Shown: positions 33,334-41,947, numbered from the stretch's first letter. The stretch is DNA of 49,216 nucleotides from CAVWDI01 sp046259385 (GCA_046259385.1 JBJYWI010000020.1:1-49216); one strand, 5' to 3'. Numbers and translations are program-made. The notes: a model not told the origin generated them from the sequence alone.

Positions 33334-33615
33334 TTAATTATCCTTTTTAAGAGTTATGAAAGTAAGCAGCGTAAAAATCACCGTGCTTATCCCCAGTATC
33401 GCCCAGATCGCCTGCCTGGTGACGTCGATGACCGGGAGGATTTGCTCACTCCCATCAGGCTTCTGGACAAGTATCGAATCGGGGCGGTTCCATATCAATC
33501 CGAAAATTTTTCTGTCTGATAATATTTGGGTGGATTTCGAAAATGGCGTGATTTGAACTTCACCAGCATTTATCGTTTCACCGCTCTTTGTTTCCGTTCT
33601 AATCAGTTCGTTCAT
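33334..33615 (-). CDS. Small membrane protein, unknown
   Basis: A 93-residue protein with a soluble N-terminal part of about 65 residues (beta-like: NAGEVQITPFSKSTQILSD, SILVQKPDGSEQILPVID) and one C-terminal membrane helix (AIWAILGISTVIFTLLTFI) with a short charged end. No family recognised. It is tail-anchored in appearance, with the N-terminus probably cytoplasmic. The ATG at 33615 is preferred over GTG at 33627 because GAGG lies about seven bases upstream. The start falls just after the upstream gene's stop at 33617, and the GerW-like gene follows after 14 bases, so these are co-expressed. Confidence 0.65.
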   Translation of the reverse strand: MNELIRTETKSGETINAGEVQITPFSKSTQILSDRKIFGLIWNRPDSILVQKPDGSEQILPVIDVTRQAIWAILGISTVIFTLLTFITLKKDN

Positions 33616-33616
33616 T

Positions 33617-34000
33617 TTATCCCTCACCGTTTTTTTTCGTGTCAGGGAAACTTTGATCAGGCGAAGTAAATTTCTCAGAAACCTTACGCAGTTCGCTGTT
33701 GACTGCTCTCAGAGCTGTGATGAGTTCTTCACGGACTTTGGTCTCAACTTCCCCAGTTTTTATCCGATCCTGAAAATCGTCAAATTCTGACTTGACCTGC
33801 TTCGCAGCCGGGGAATCTTTGAGAGTCTCAAACTCATTTTTAACCGTTGTTCCGAACTCTGATAATCCTCCCTCAATATCGGAGCTTAGTTTTTGCCAGC
33901 CTGGGCTTTCACCTGCTGCACGGATTGCATCTACCAGATTCTTGCCCAGATTCCGAAATTCATCCTTTAGAGTTCCTTCCGGTGAATTATGTTTATCCAT
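33617..34000 (-). CDS. Helical hypothetical protein
   Basis: A 127-residue, highly charged protein predicted to be mostly amphipathic helix, without membrane segments: TLKDEFRNLGKNLVDAIRAA, EGGLSEFGTTVKNEFETLKD, REELITALRAVNSELRK. The repeated F-x-x-L spacing suggests a coiled coil or membrane-surface helices. No family recognised, although the pattern resembles proteins often found beside GerW-like genes (tentative). The ATG at 34000 is chosen since AGGAGG lies nine bases upstream. It is the first gene of the operon with the tail-anchored protein and GerW-like protein. Confidence 0.65.
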   Translation of the reverse strand: MDKHNSPEGTLKDEFRNLGKNLVDAIRAAGESPGWQKLSSDIEGGLSEFGTTVKNEFETLKDSPAAKQVKSEFDDFQDRIKTGEVETKVREELITALRAVNSELRKVSEKFTSPDQSFPDTKKNGEG

Positions 34001-34189
34001 AAATTTATACCTCCTGTCAACCATTGAATTTGTGGGTTGATTTAGTATGATGATTTGCGATGTTAAAAAGAGAATCCTATGTTTTGATTAAATAATTAAT
34101 ACGAAATAATGCCTTATTGGTTTCAACTGTGTTTAAACTTTACTAATAATTATCGAGAGGATTTTACCAGGGTAAATAGTTCTGAAAGG

Positions 34190-34217
34190 AAAAAAAAGAG
34201 AAGGTTTTGCCCTTCTC
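34190..34217 (-). terminator. Intrinsic terminator of the ferredoxin gene
   Basis: GAGAAGG (34198-34204) and CCTTCTC (34211-34217) form the stem; read on the minus strand it is followed by eight or more T residues. The plus strand also has T-rich sequence after it. Confidence 0.75.
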
Positions 34218-34259
34218 CTTTTTATCCCAATTCAATCTTACTGGGTTGCTTTCTGGATT

Positions 34260-34658
34260 TTACTCCAAGGCATCATACCCTGGACCGCTGGAGAAATAAT
34301 CGTAGTTTGATTGATTATCCTCTGTCAGATCAAGGACTTCTCCTTCTTCAAGCTGGCGGGCTGTCTCGAGAACCACTTCCTCACCATGATGGTTGGTTCC
34401 TTCATAGTGACCGCTTAATCCGACCTTGCTGATATACTCGCCGCCTTTTGCAGTGTAATCGGTGGGAACTTCATCTTCTGGGAAAATTGCTTCGTATGGG
34501 CATTCCGGAACGCAGGCACCGCAGTCAATACAGGTATCCGGATCGATGTAATACCAAGGCCATTCCTCCTTGGGAATACCCGGAACGATGCATTCTACCG
34601 GGCAAACCTCAACACAACCGGAATCGCGCAGGCATAAGCTGGTAATGATATATGTCAT
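34260..34658 (-). CDS. Two-cluster ferredoxin with C-terminal extension
   Basis: A 132-residue ferredoxin. Cluster motifs are C9-x5-C15-x3-C19-PVE-C23, and CIDCGACVPECP with C43, C46, C49 and C53. The first motif has C-x5-C spacing, and the family includes seven-iron and eight-iron members; the first cluster type cannot be decided here. Residues 65-132 are an acidic extension (KGGEYISKVGL, EEGEVLDLTEDN) longer than usual for this family. It carries electrons for unknown redox partners in the cytoplasm. It is transcribed alone from the promoter at 34731-34759 with an AGGTCG-type weak ribosome site, divergent from sodN. Confidence 0.85.
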   Translation of the reverse strand: MTYIITSLCLRDSGCVEVCPVECIVPGIPKEEWPWYYIDPDTCIDCGACVPECPYEAIFPEDEVPTDYTAKGGEYISKVGLSGHYEGTNHHGEEVVLETARQLEEGEVLDLTEDNQSNYDYFSSGPGYDALE

Positions 34659-34730
34659 TGGAACGACCTCCTGAAAACTTTTTGGTAGATTATAAATATT
34701 TGATTGTATTGTTTAAAACAAACTGAGAAA

Positions 34731-34759
34731 ATTTTAGCCTCCGTATCTGCCTTTGTCAA
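34731..34759 (-). promoter_or_regulatory. Predicted ferredoxin promoter
   Basis: On the minus strand a perfect TTGACA (34754-34759), 17 bases, then TAAAAT (34731-34736, five of six). The leader is about 65 bases. Confidence 0.65.
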
Positions 34760-34858
34760 GCAAAATATGCGATTGGTCAAAAAATTTCAAATATATATGA
34801 TAATTAAGGTAGAAAATATACATTATGTTAATATTTTTTATTAAAATGCTCAGAATCC

Positions 34859-34887
34859 TTGACAATAGGATACCCCCTAGTTATTAT
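34859..34887 (+). promoter_or_regulatory. Predicted sodN promoter
   Basis: A perfect -35 TTGACA (34859-34864), 17 bases, and TATTAT (34882-34887). Its position rules out any coding start upstream of about 34895, supporting the ATG at 34942. Confidence 0.65.
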
Positions 34888-34941
34888 CAATTTATCTTTC
34901 CAAATAAACCGTATCAAAAAAATTTCATAAAGGAGGAAATA

Positions 34942-35442
34942 ATGATCCACCAAGTACTTAATAAATTAGACGACAAAATCCAGTTTGAAAGAGCGAAGGC
35001 TCACTGTGATATCCCCTGCGGAATTTATGATCCCATTACCGCTCAGATCGCGGCTTTAACTGTAGTACGCATGATGGATTTGATGAAGAATCTGGACGAG
35101 AGCGCTGGTGACAAAGGTCTTGAGTTCCAGAACAGTTTGTCAAGATACATAGCGGTAAAGGAGGAGCATGCTGAAAAAGCCAAGCACGAGATTCGTGTTA
35201 TATGGGGCGATTACATTAAAGAGCAGCATGTTGCGGATTTCCCGGAGCTGAACGGACTGGTACACAAAATTATGCAATTGGGTTCAAAATGCCGCCAGAG
35301 TGCAAACCGTGAAAGCGGGCTACAATTAGTTGATGCGATTAATCAATTTGCAGAAATTTTCTGGAAGACGAAGAATGTTGCTGTTAAGAGAGCAAATGCG
35401 CCTTATGCACCAGCCCTGGAAATGGTCTATCCTGACCTTTAA
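34942..35442 (+). CDS. sodN: Nickel superoxide dismutase
   Basis: A 166-residue precursor of nickel-dependent superoxide dismutase, which converts superoxide to oxygen and hydrogen peroxide. The nickel hook HCDIPCGIYDP lies at residues 21-31; in the family cleavage exposes His as residue 1 and nickel binds His1, Cys2 and Cys6, here H21, C22 and C26. The 20-residue leader MIHQVLNKLDDKIQFERAKA is removed in maturation. The downstream helices (MMDLMKNLD, IAVKEEHAEKAKHEIRVIW) form the four-helix bundle. AGGAGG lies five bases before the ATG at 34942. The maturation protease gene overlaps by one base (TAATG). Confidence 0.95.
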   Translation: MIHQVLNKLDDKIQFERAKAHCDIPCGIYDPITAQIAALTVVRMMDLMKNLDESAGDKGLEFQNSLSRYIAVKEEHAEKAKHEIRVIWGDYIKEQHVADFPELNGLVHKIMQLGSKCRQSANRESGLQLVDAINQFAEIFWKTKNVAVKRANAPYAPALEMVYPDL

Positions 35443-35741
35443 TGGTCAAGATTGTAAAAATAGCAGGTGAAAGCCTGGTTCCATTGTACGATGATGGGGA
35501 TTTTGCGCTGGTTTGCAGAATCCCTATCTTTTTTAACCGCTTAAAATGCGGCGATATCGTTGTTTTTAAAAATTCAATCCACGGAATAATGATCAAAAGG
35601 GTGGATAAATATGATCATAAAAAGGGGGAACTCTGGGTTTCCGGAATACACCCGGAGAGCATTGACAGCAGTGAGTTAGGATCTGTGAAACTGGGAGATC
35701 TGGTTGGGAAGGTGGTTTTCCACATCAGAAAACCGAGATGA
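35442..35741 (+). CDS. sodX: NiSOD maturation peptidase, S26 family
   Basis: A 99-residue S26-family peptidase without the usual N-terminal membrane helix. It has the catalytic serine in GESLVPLYDDGDFALV and the lysine region GIMIKRVDKYDHKKGELWVSG, both signal-peptidase-like. Its direct fusion in the operon with sodN (stop and start overlap as TAATG) identifies it as SodX, which removes the leader before the nickel hook. It overlaps the following transporter gene by four bases (ATGA). At under 100 residues it is close to the family's usual small size. Confidence 0.9.
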   Translation: MVKIVKIAGESLVPLYDDGDFALVCRIPIFFNRLKCGDIVVFKNSIHGIMIKRVDKYDHKKGELWVSGIHPESIDSSELGSVKLGDLVGKVVFHIRKPR

Positions 35742-36721
35742 ACCCTGAAAAGCACCCACCAATAAATCCGTTCTTCGCGATTATTATTGGTATTTTTGCT
35801 GTGTCTACCGCTTCTCTACTTATCCGTCAAGCCCAATTGTATGCATCCAGTATTGTTATCGCGTCATTCCGCCTGGGAGCTGCGACTCTTTTAATTACTC
35901 CTATCGTGATTGGTAAAAGGCGCCAGGAACTGGGCTCAATTACAAAATCAGAATATATTCTGGCTTTGTTATCCGGAGCATTTCTGGCGCTTCATTTTGC
36001 AGCCTGGATTAAATCACTGGAATATACAACTGTCGCAAGCTCGGTCGTTCTGGTATCCACCGCTCCGTTGTGGGTAGCAATGCTCTCCCCTTTTACAATA
36101 AAAGAACCGCTGACAAAACCAATCATCTTTGGCCTGTTGTTTGTAATGGGAGGCGTCATTTTGGTTACATTCAGCGATACCTGTGTTTGGAATGGATATA
36201 ATTTTTCCTGCCCTTCAATGGAGGAATTTCTGCGCGGGGAAGCATTTCTGGGAGATGTACTGGCACTGATCGGCGCAGTGGCGGCATCAATATACATCAT
36301 TATTGGGCGCAGTTTACGCAGCAGAGTTTCATTACTCTCTTATGTCTTCGTTGTCTATGGCATGGCAGCGGTGATTTTGTGCATTTTTATGCTCGTATCC
36401 GGAAATTCACTGGTTGGTTATCCTACTGAAGCCTATTTCTGGATGTTATTACTGGCAGTAATTCCGCAGTTATTCGGGCATTCTATATTTAATTATGCGC
36501 TGGGGTATCTTTCCGCCGCATTCGTTTCCATCTCCTTGCTGGGTGAACCGGTTGGATCGACTATTCTTGCATATTTTTTTCTGGGTGAAGTCCCGACTCC
36601 CTTGAAAATCCTCGGCGCAGGACTTATCCTGGCAGGCATCTATATTGCATCCAGGGTTAATGTTCAGCGCGTCCAAAGCGAAAGCGTGACGAGCCAGATT
36701 AAATTGGCAAGAGAAGAATAA
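35738..36721 (+). CDS. EamA/DMT family transporter
   Basis: A 327-residue transporter with ten predicted membrane helices in two EamA repeats: IIGIFAVSTASLLIRQA at the start, GVILVTFSDTC mid-way, and LLGEPVGSTILAYFFLGEVP with a long basic C-terminal tail. It is translationally coupled to sodX (ATGA overlap), so it is probably expressed with the nickel superoxide dismutase. The family moves small metabolites; a role tied to superoxide defence or nickel is not supported by motifs, and the link may be only shared transcription. The other DMT gene in the window (545-1453) is a different member. Confidence 0.85.
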   Translation: MNPEKHPPINPFFAIIIGIFAVSTASLLIRQAQLYASSIVIASFRLGAATLLITPIVIGKRRQELGSITKSEYILALLSGAFLALHFAAWIKSLEYTTVASSVVLVSTAPLWVAMLSPFTIKEPLTKPIIFGLLFVMGGVILVTFSDTCVWNGYNFSCPSMEEFLRGEAFLGDVLALIGAVAASIYIIIGRSLRSRVSLLSYVFVVYGMAAVILCIFMLVSGNSLVGYPTEAYFWMLLLAVIPQLFGHSIFNYALGYLSAAFVSISLLGEPVGSTILAYFFLGEVPTPLKILGAGLILAGIYIASRVNVQRVQSESVTSQIKLAREE

Positions 36722-36748
36722 CGAAATTGGGGTAACCGAGCAGGAAGA

Positions 36749-38959
36749 ATGGAAAACAGCGGCACACAAACAGAATTCTGGATCAAAGACACAAACATAT
36801 CCAATCGAATTGAACGTCTTCTTTTTGATTCTGCGGGCATCATTTTGCTGACATTTGGAATTCTGACATTGATAGCGCTGCTCAGCCCTGAATCAAATGG
36901 GATTTTGTTGTTGTGGTGGAGAAACGTCCTGCAACTATGGCTTGGTTATGGTGCATTTTGGATAGTAGTATTATTGTCAGCATCTGGAATATGGGTATTA
37001 TTGTTTAAGGGATATAATCGCAGATTTAGAATCCGCAGCAGGCAAGTAATATGGCTGGAGCTTGGTGCGATTATTACTCTAGTATTATTAACTGTAATAG
37101 GTGGATCATCACTTCAAAGAGCTGAAGCAGGGCTTGATGGGGGCAGGATAGGCTGGGGGCTTTCAGCATTAATCCAATTGGGGCTGGAGAAATTCGGATT
37201 ATATTCACGGTATGGTTTAATCGCGCTTCTTTCGTTCATTTTGGCAATCGTCTTATTTATTGGTTTGGACTTAACCAGAATATTTCTCTCGATATCGCGC
37301 CGGATAGGTGAATCTTCAAATTTAAAACTCCAAACATCAACGGGGCCCAACCCATCTGTCAGCGAAGCGCCTATTTTGTTAAATGAAGGAAAATTTACAC
37401 CTGTAAAGCCGGTCAAGAAAAAAAGAAATGTACTTCCGCCCAAGTTCAGGAAAACTTTCAAAGTTGAAAAGGACGAACCTATCGTTGCTGAAAATCCTCC
37501 TGACCGGGATGACCGCTTGCCGGAGTTGGATCTATTAAACAAGCAGCGTAACAACCGTCCAGATGAACGTAATATCAATATGACAGCCGGACTGATAGAA
37601 AAAACACTATCAGAATTTGGCATTCCGGTTAAGGTTGTTGGTTTTAAAGTCGGACCTACTGTAACGCAATTTGCTGTTGAACCTGGATACCTGGAGAAAG
37701 AGAAAACCGGTCCCGAGGGTGATATCGAAAGGCAGAAAATCAGAGTCGCCCAGATTTCAGGTTTGAGAAAGGATCTGGCGCTGGCGCTTTCTGCTGAGAG
37801 GTTAAGAATTGAAGCTCCTGTTCCTGGACGTGCTTACATTGGGATAGAAGTTCCAAACCCAAAATCTTCTGTGGTCAGATTAAAACCGATCCTGGAATCG
37901 GAGGCATTTTATCAATCAGGTTCACCGCTGGCGATAGCATTGGGTCGTGATGTTTCAGGGCAACCTATCGTAGCGGACCTGAGCAGCATGCCCCATCTGC
38001 TGATTGCTGGCACTACCGGATCAGGAAAATCTGTTTGTATAGCAGCAATAACCTCTTGTCTGATAATGAATAATTCCCCGGAAGATCTGCGGTTAATAAT
38101 GGTGGATCCTAAAATGGTTGAGCTGGTCAGATTTAACGGTTTACCACATTTGTTTGGACAGGTAGAAACAGATATCGAACGAATTCTGGGGGTATTGCGC
38201 TGGGTCGTACAGGAGATGGACCGGCGATATAAACTGCTTGAGTCCTCACGATCCAGGAATATCGATACCTATAATCGAAAAATGATGCGTCGGAAAGATG
38301 GAGAAACCATGCCACGTCTGGTGGTTTTGATTGATGAGTTGGCAGATCTCATGATGTCTGCGCCTGACCAAACTGAACACAACCTTGTCCGGTTGGCACA
38401 AATGGCTCGTGCCACAGGTATTCACCTTGTTCTGGCAACTCAGAGACCAAGCACGGATGTGGTAACGGGTTTGATAAAAGCGAATTTTCCAGCGAGAATT
38501 TCATTTGCTGTTGCTTCCTCAGTTGATTCCAGAGTAATTCTTGATACGGCTGGCGCAGAATCGCTTCTGGGACAGGGTGATATGCTGTTTCTCCCGCCTG
38601 AGGCTCCCGCACCAATCCGATCACAGGGGGTGATGGTAGATGATAATGAAGTCGAGCGGGTTATCTCATTCTGGCAGAAAGAGCATCCAACAGGCGACAA
38701 TGAAAAAGCACCCTGGGAAGAATTGCTTAAAAGTGAATCTAAATTGGACGATCGCGATAAACTGGTTGAACAGGCGATTGAGATCGTCCGGAAATCCCAT
38801 AAAGCAAGCGCATCGATGCTTCAGCGGAAGTTGAGGGTGGGTTATCCAAGGGCGGCTCGATTAATTGACCAGTTGGAGGAACTTGGTGTTGTCGGTCCTG
38901 CAGTTAGTGGAGGTCGCGACAGGGAAGTACTTATCGCTGATGGATCTGAGGTTGAATAA
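36749..38959 (+). CDS. ftsK: DNA translocase FtsK/SpoIIIE
   Basis: A 736-residue septal DNA pump. Residues 20-200 contain four membrane helices (LLTFGILTLIALLSP, VLQLWLGYGAFWIVVLLSAS and others), followed by a charged linker to about 260. The alpha/beta motor has the GFKVGPTVTQFAVEPG segment, Walker A GTTGSGKS at residue 421, Walker B LVVLIDELADLMM and LATQRPSTDVVTG. The C-terminal gamma winged helix is LQRKLRVGYPRAARLIDQLEELG, which reads KOPS/SRS-type polarity sequences. It uses ATP to clear chromosome DNA through the division septum. It follows the transporter gene after 27 bases; the linker is short compared with the 1300-residue Escherichia coli form. Confidence 0.95.
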   Translation: MENSGTQTEFWIKDTNISNRIERLLFDSAGIILLTFGILTLIALLSPESNGILLLWWRNVLQLWLGYGAFWIVVLLSASGIWVLLFKGYNRRFRIRSRQVIWLELGAIITLVLLTVIGGSSLQRAEAGLDGGRIGWGLSALIQLGLEKFGLYSRYGLIALLSFILAIVLFIGLDLTRIFLSISRRIGESSNLKLQTSTGPNPSVSEAPILLNEGKFTPVKPVKKKRNVLPPKFRKTFKVEKDEPIVAENPPDRDDRLPELDLLNKQRNNRPDERNINMTAGLIEKTLSEFGIPVKVVGFKVGPTVTQFAVEPGYLEKEKTGPEGDIERQKIRVAQISGLRKDLALALSAERLRIEAPVPGRAYIGIEVPNPKSSVVRLKPILESEAFYQSGSPLAIALGRDVSGQPIVADLSSMPHLLIAGTTGSGKSVCIAAITSCLIMNNSPEDLRLIMVDPKMVELVRFNGLPHLFGQVETDIERILGVLRWVVQEMDRRYKLLESSRSRNIDTYNRKMMRRKDGETMPRLVVLIDELADLMMSAPDQTEHNLVRLAQMARATGIHLVLATQRPSTDVVTGLIKANFPARISFAVASSVDSRVILDTAGAESLLGQGDMLFLPPEAPAPIRSQGVMVDDNEVERVISFWQKEHPTGDNEKAPWEELLKSESKLDDRDKLVEQAIEIVRKSHKASASMLQRKLRVGYPRAARLIDQLEELGVVGPAVSGGRDREVLIADGSEVE

Positions 38960-39048
38960 AGCAACTTTTCTTGACAGCTTTTTAAGCATAAGATAGCATA
39001 TCCCAGTTAATTTCAATTGAATATATTTACAAAGGAATATTTTCTGAC

Positions 39049-39672
39049 GTGGAAAATCTAAATCAAACCCAGGAAAAACCAACTTTAACCGAACAGATGC
39101 GAATCCGTTTCAGAGGCTTGCTGAATTCAATTGGAAGTTTTTTAAACAATCTGGGGATCACACCCAATGCGATGACAATCTCCGGATTGATTGGGAACAC
39201 TGTTGGCGCTGTCCTCGTGGCGATGGGGCATATGACTATTGGCGGATTAATTATTCTCGCAATGGGTCCGATTGATGCGCTTGATGGAACGATGGCACGT
39301 TTAAGGGGAATGAGCGGACAGTTTGGAGCATTTGTTGATTCCGTAACCGATAGATATTCAGAGTTGATTATCTTTGGTGGATTGCTGTATTACTATGTTA
39401 GCCAGGGAGATAAAATTGCCACAATGCTGGTATTTGGCGCCTCAGCGGGCTCCGTTCTGGTCTCCTATATCCGTGCGCGCGGCCAGTCGCTTGGGTGGGA
39501 TACAAAAGTTGGTATATTAACCAGAATGGAGAGATACCTGGTGCTGGCACCGTCGTTGATTTTCAACATTCCTCTTGTCGGGTTATGGATAATCGCAATA
39601 TTTGCCAATATTACTGGCCTTCAAAGAATAATTGATGTGCGTCGACAGGCATACGACAAAGATGAAGAATAA
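39049..39672 (+). CDS. CDP-alcohol phosphatidyltransferase
   Basis: A 207-residue membrane enzyme with the CDP-alcohol phosphotransferase signature D-x2-D-G-x2-A-R-x8-G-x3-D-x3-D, here DALDGTMARLRGMSGQFGAF followed by VDSVTD. About five to six membrane helices follow. The family transfers a phosphatidyl group from CDP-diacylglycerol to an alcohol such as inositol phosphate, glycerol phosphate or serine; the specific acceptor is not set by this signature. A GTG start at 39049 is used, with AAAGGA lying 13 bases upstream, which is wide; no better start is available. It is followed by lgt, so both neighbours work on membrane lipids. Confidence 0.85.
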   Translation: MENLNQTQEKPTLTEQMRIRFRGLLNSIGSFLNNLGITPNAMTISGLIGNTVGAVLVAMGHMTIGGLIILAMGPIDALDGTMARLRGMSGQFGAFVDSVTDRYSELIIFGGLLYYYVSQGDKIATMLVFGASAGSVLVSYIRARGQSLGWDTKVGILTRMERYLVLAPSLIFNIPLVGLWIIAIFANITGLQRIIDVRRQAYDKDEE

Positions 39673-39777
39673 TTATTTATCGCAAGTTGTTGGATAATAT
39701 CTGAACCGGCGAAATTTCAATAAATTATTTTCTGGATTTTGATAACCACTAATCATTAGATATTTGCGAGGTATTTT

Positions 39778-40593
39778 ATGCCAACCGGGTTTCAATTAGG
39801 ACCATTAAATATCCGTTTTTACGGGATTATCATCATGCTGGGTGCCTTAGCGGCTGCATTATTGATATCCTGGGAGGCGCGCAGGCGCGGACAGGACTCT
39901 GAAAACGTTTGGGATGGGCTTGTTTGGGTGCTCATCGGCGGGATTATCGGAGCTCGCATCTGGCATATCCTAACGCCGCCTCCCTCAAGTGTGGCAATGG
40001 GTGTGACAACCATGTACTACCTTACCCACCCGCTGGATGCGATCGCAGTGTGGAGAGGCGGCCTTGGGATTCCAGGCGCCGTTATAGGAGGACTTATCGC
40101 TCTTTACTTTTTCTGCCGCCGCAAAGAATTGGATTTCCTTCTTTGGATTGATATCGCCGCTCCAGGATTGGCATTGGGACAGGCAATTGGTCGCTGGGGA
40201 AATTTCATAAATCAGGAATTATACGGCAAACCAAGCGACCTTCCTTGGGCGATTACGATCGATCCACAGCACAGGCTTGCGGGGTTCGAAAATTATGAAA
40301 AATTCCATCCTTTGTTCCTATACGAATCATTATGGAACCTGGGGGTTGCTATATTGCTTTTATGGATTGCCCGGCGTTTTGAAGATAAATTGTTCAATGG
40401 CGATGTTTTCCTAGTCTACTTGATAACTTACCCTCTCGGTCGATTTTTGCTTGAATTTTTACGCCTCGATCAGGCAGTGGTTGCTGGGATAAATGCTAAC
40501 CAGGCGTTTATGGCTGTTGTTGGGATTGCGGCAGCCGCGATACTGATCTGGAGGCATGTGAGGGAGAAATCAACCGGACAAGAAAACGGTTGA
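39778..40593 (+). CDS. lgt: Prolipoprotein diacylglyceryl transferase
   Basis: A 271-residue membrane enzyme with the Lgt signature: PLNIRFYGIIIMLG at the N-terminus, GGIIGARIWHIL, WRGGLGIPGAVIGG, and GQAIGRWGNFINQELYGKPS with the conserved arginine and asparagines. FHPLFLYESLWNL and the R-F-L-LEFLRLDQ segment follow. It transfers diacylglycerol from phosphatidylglycerol to the lipobox cysteine of lipoproteins such as the PASTA protein at 7395. A GCGAGG ribosome site is seen five bases upstream of the ATG. It is followed by the HNH gene on the other strand. Confidence 0.95.
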   Translation: MPTGFQLGPLNIRFYGIIIMLGALAAALLISWEARRRGQDSENVWDGLVWVLIGGIIGARIWHILTPPPSSVAMGVTTMYYLTHPLDAIAVWRGGLGIPGAVIGGLIALYFFCRRKELDFLLWIDIAAPGLALGQAIGRWGNFINQELYGKPSDLPWAITIDPQHRLAGFENYEKFHPLFLYESLWNLGVAILLLWIARRFEDKLFNGDVFLVYLITYPLGRFLLEFLRLDQAVVAGINANQAFMAVVGIAAAAILIWRHVREKSTGQENG

Positions 40594-40647
40594 TCACTAA
40601 ATACCCCTGTTTTTAGAATTCTTAGGGAATTATTTAAACGCTGATTA

Positions 40648-41151
40648 TTACCAGCCCTCTATGAACGGCAGCCAATCTTGATTGTCCTGAAGGTGGTGCT
40701 CGAAGCGGTATCTGGCGGAACTGGGGGGTTCCTGCGGTTTCCGCAACAGTTCCATGTGAATCTGGTCTATTGTGCGCCCGCCCTTGCGGTGGTTACAAAT
40801 TGGACAGGCAGCGACCAGGTTATCCCATGAATGCAGACCGCCTAAACTGCGTGGAAAAACATGGTCGATCGTCAGATGGGATGTTTTTGTACCGCAGTAC
40901 TGGCAGGTATAATCATCCCGACGCAGTACTTCTTTCTTCGTCAACCTCACCTTTGGACGGGGTCGTTTTACCATCCTTTCTAACCGGATGATTGAAGGGC
41001 GCGGGTATTCCCGTGTGACTGTTTTGATTACACCTCGTCCGTTCAAGACCATATTGGCTTTGCCTGTCAGGACAAGGCAAATAGCACGCCGGGTGGTACA
41101 GATATGGATAGGTTCAAAACTGGCATTTAGAACCAGCACTGGCTCGTACAT
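40648..41151 (-). CDS. HNH endonuclease family protein
   Basis: A 167-residue protein with an N-terminal part of about 70 residues (YEPVLVLNASFEPIHICTT, LVLTGKANMVL) followed by an HNH domain: CQYCG zinc knuckle, HLTIDHVFPRSLGG with the catalytic histidine, NLVAACPICNHRKGG with the second CxxC. This LNASFEPI-type family is common and usually single-copy; the biological target is unknown and it need not be a mobile element or a restriction enzyme. The ATG at 41151 is preferred over a start at 41211 because it matches the family N-terminus and follows GAAAGAGAG. It is convergent with lgt and divergent from the PH-like gene. Confidence 0.85.
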   Translation of the reverse strand: MYEPVLVLNASFEPIHICTTRRAICLVLTGKANMVLNGRGVIKTVTREYPRPSIIRLERMVKRPRPKVRLTKKEVLRRDDYTCQYCGTKTSHLTIDHVFPRSLGGLHSWDNLVAACPICNHRKGGRTIDQIHMELLRKPQEPPSSARYRFEHHLQDNQDWLPFIEGW

Positions 41152-41255
41152 GGCTCTCTCTTTCACCCCGGAGATTATAGCACGTGTTTGGATAGAATTT
41201 GTTAACAGCAATTTAACTGGACAATTTTTAATCTCTGGATTCTTTATAGGCGTTT

Positions 41256-41261
41256 TATAAT
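41256..41261 (+). promoter_or_regulatory. Predicted -10 element of the PH-like gene
   Basis: A perfect TATAAT (41256-41261) lies 18 bases before the ATG at 41280, without a good -35. The transcript leader would be about 12 bases. Confidence 0.35.
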
Positions 41262-41279
41262 GCTTGAACAGGGTAGATT

Positions 41280-41852
41280 ATGGAAGAAAATGGATCATTC
41301 GAAGGGGAAATTGCTCGTGAATCTGAACCCGAAGAATCAGAAATGAGGTCATACCTAGAAGGTAAGTACCTTCCTGAAATCTTATCCAGGAGGGGGGAAT
41401 TCACGGCTTGGGTTTTGCTGCTGGTTGTCCTGGTGGGCTGGATAATTCTGATTGTGAGCGGGAGATCGGTGCCTTTTGCTGTTTATATACTGGCAGGTTT
41501 TTTCCTGCTCGCGGGTTTATCGATCAGCTTAGGCAATTGGATGGACAGGCGAACATTCATAGAGATTAAACCTGAAGAAATTGTATTTACGAACGGCCTG
41601 CGATTTTGCCAAATCAATTGGAATGATATCTTATCAGTCGAAATCCATCCATCACAGTGGGGGAAAAAGGTCCATGTGCGCGCCAGAAATTCTCATTTTG
41701 CATTCAGAATGCTTGGGGAGGTAAAAGTTGGTGGTGAGATAAAAGGGCGGATGGGCTTTGTAGATGGTGATAAAATTCTGGGTGCAATAATTGAGCGTTC
41801 GAAAATAAGGCTTGAAAAAACAACAGAAATGGGTGACTATTACAAAGTTTGA
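41280..41852 (+). CDS. Membrane protein with PH-like domain
   Basis: A 190-residue protein. An acidic N-terminus of about 45 residues is followed by a pair of membrane helices (FTAWVLLLVVLVGWIILIVSG and VPFAVYILAGFFLLAGLSI) and a C-terminal beta domain of about 100 residues: FIEIKPEEIVFTNGLRFCQI, INWNDILSVEIHPSQWGKKV, HVRARNSHFAFRML. This resembles bacterial PH-like domains of the two-helix type, as in several DUFs of small membrane proteins. No enzymatic motif is seen. It ends just before the terminator at 41880-41907, which separates it from tyrS. Confidence 0.65.
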   Translation: MEENGSFEGEIARESEPEESEMRSYLEGKYLPEILSRRGEFTAWVLLLVVLVGWIILIVSGRSVPFAVYILAGFFLLAGLSISLGNWMDRRTFIEIKPEEIVFTNGLRFCQINWNDILSVEIHPSQWGKKVHVRARNSHFAFRMLGEVKVGGEIKGRMGFVDGDKILGAIIERSKIRLEKTTEMGDYYKV

Positions 41853-41879
41853 ATCCATACAAATTCTCGTAGAACAGTC

Positions 41880-41907
41880 GCGCCCTCTCGGCAGCGGGCG
41901 CTTTTTT
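41880..41907 (+). terminator. Intrinsic terminator between the PH-like gene and tyrS
   Basis: GCGCCC (41880-41885) pairs with GGGCGC (41896-41901), followed by a run of six T. It is the terminator of the upstream gene; it lies only about 40 bases before the tyrS ATG, so read-through into tyrS is possible. Confidence 0.75.
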
Positions 41908-41947
41908 GTTGTTATTTCCTCAGGAAAGATCCTTCAGGAGTGTGATT

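Noticed and set aside
40648..41151. HNH gene as part of an intron or mobile element
   Set aside because: No intron ends, inverted repeats or duplicated target sites are visible, and this LNASFEPI-type family is a usual chromosomal gene.
41880..41947. Hairpin just before tyrS as a T-box or attenuator of tyrS
   Set aside because: It has no T-box sequence, and the stem with T-run is best explained as the terminator of the preceding gene.
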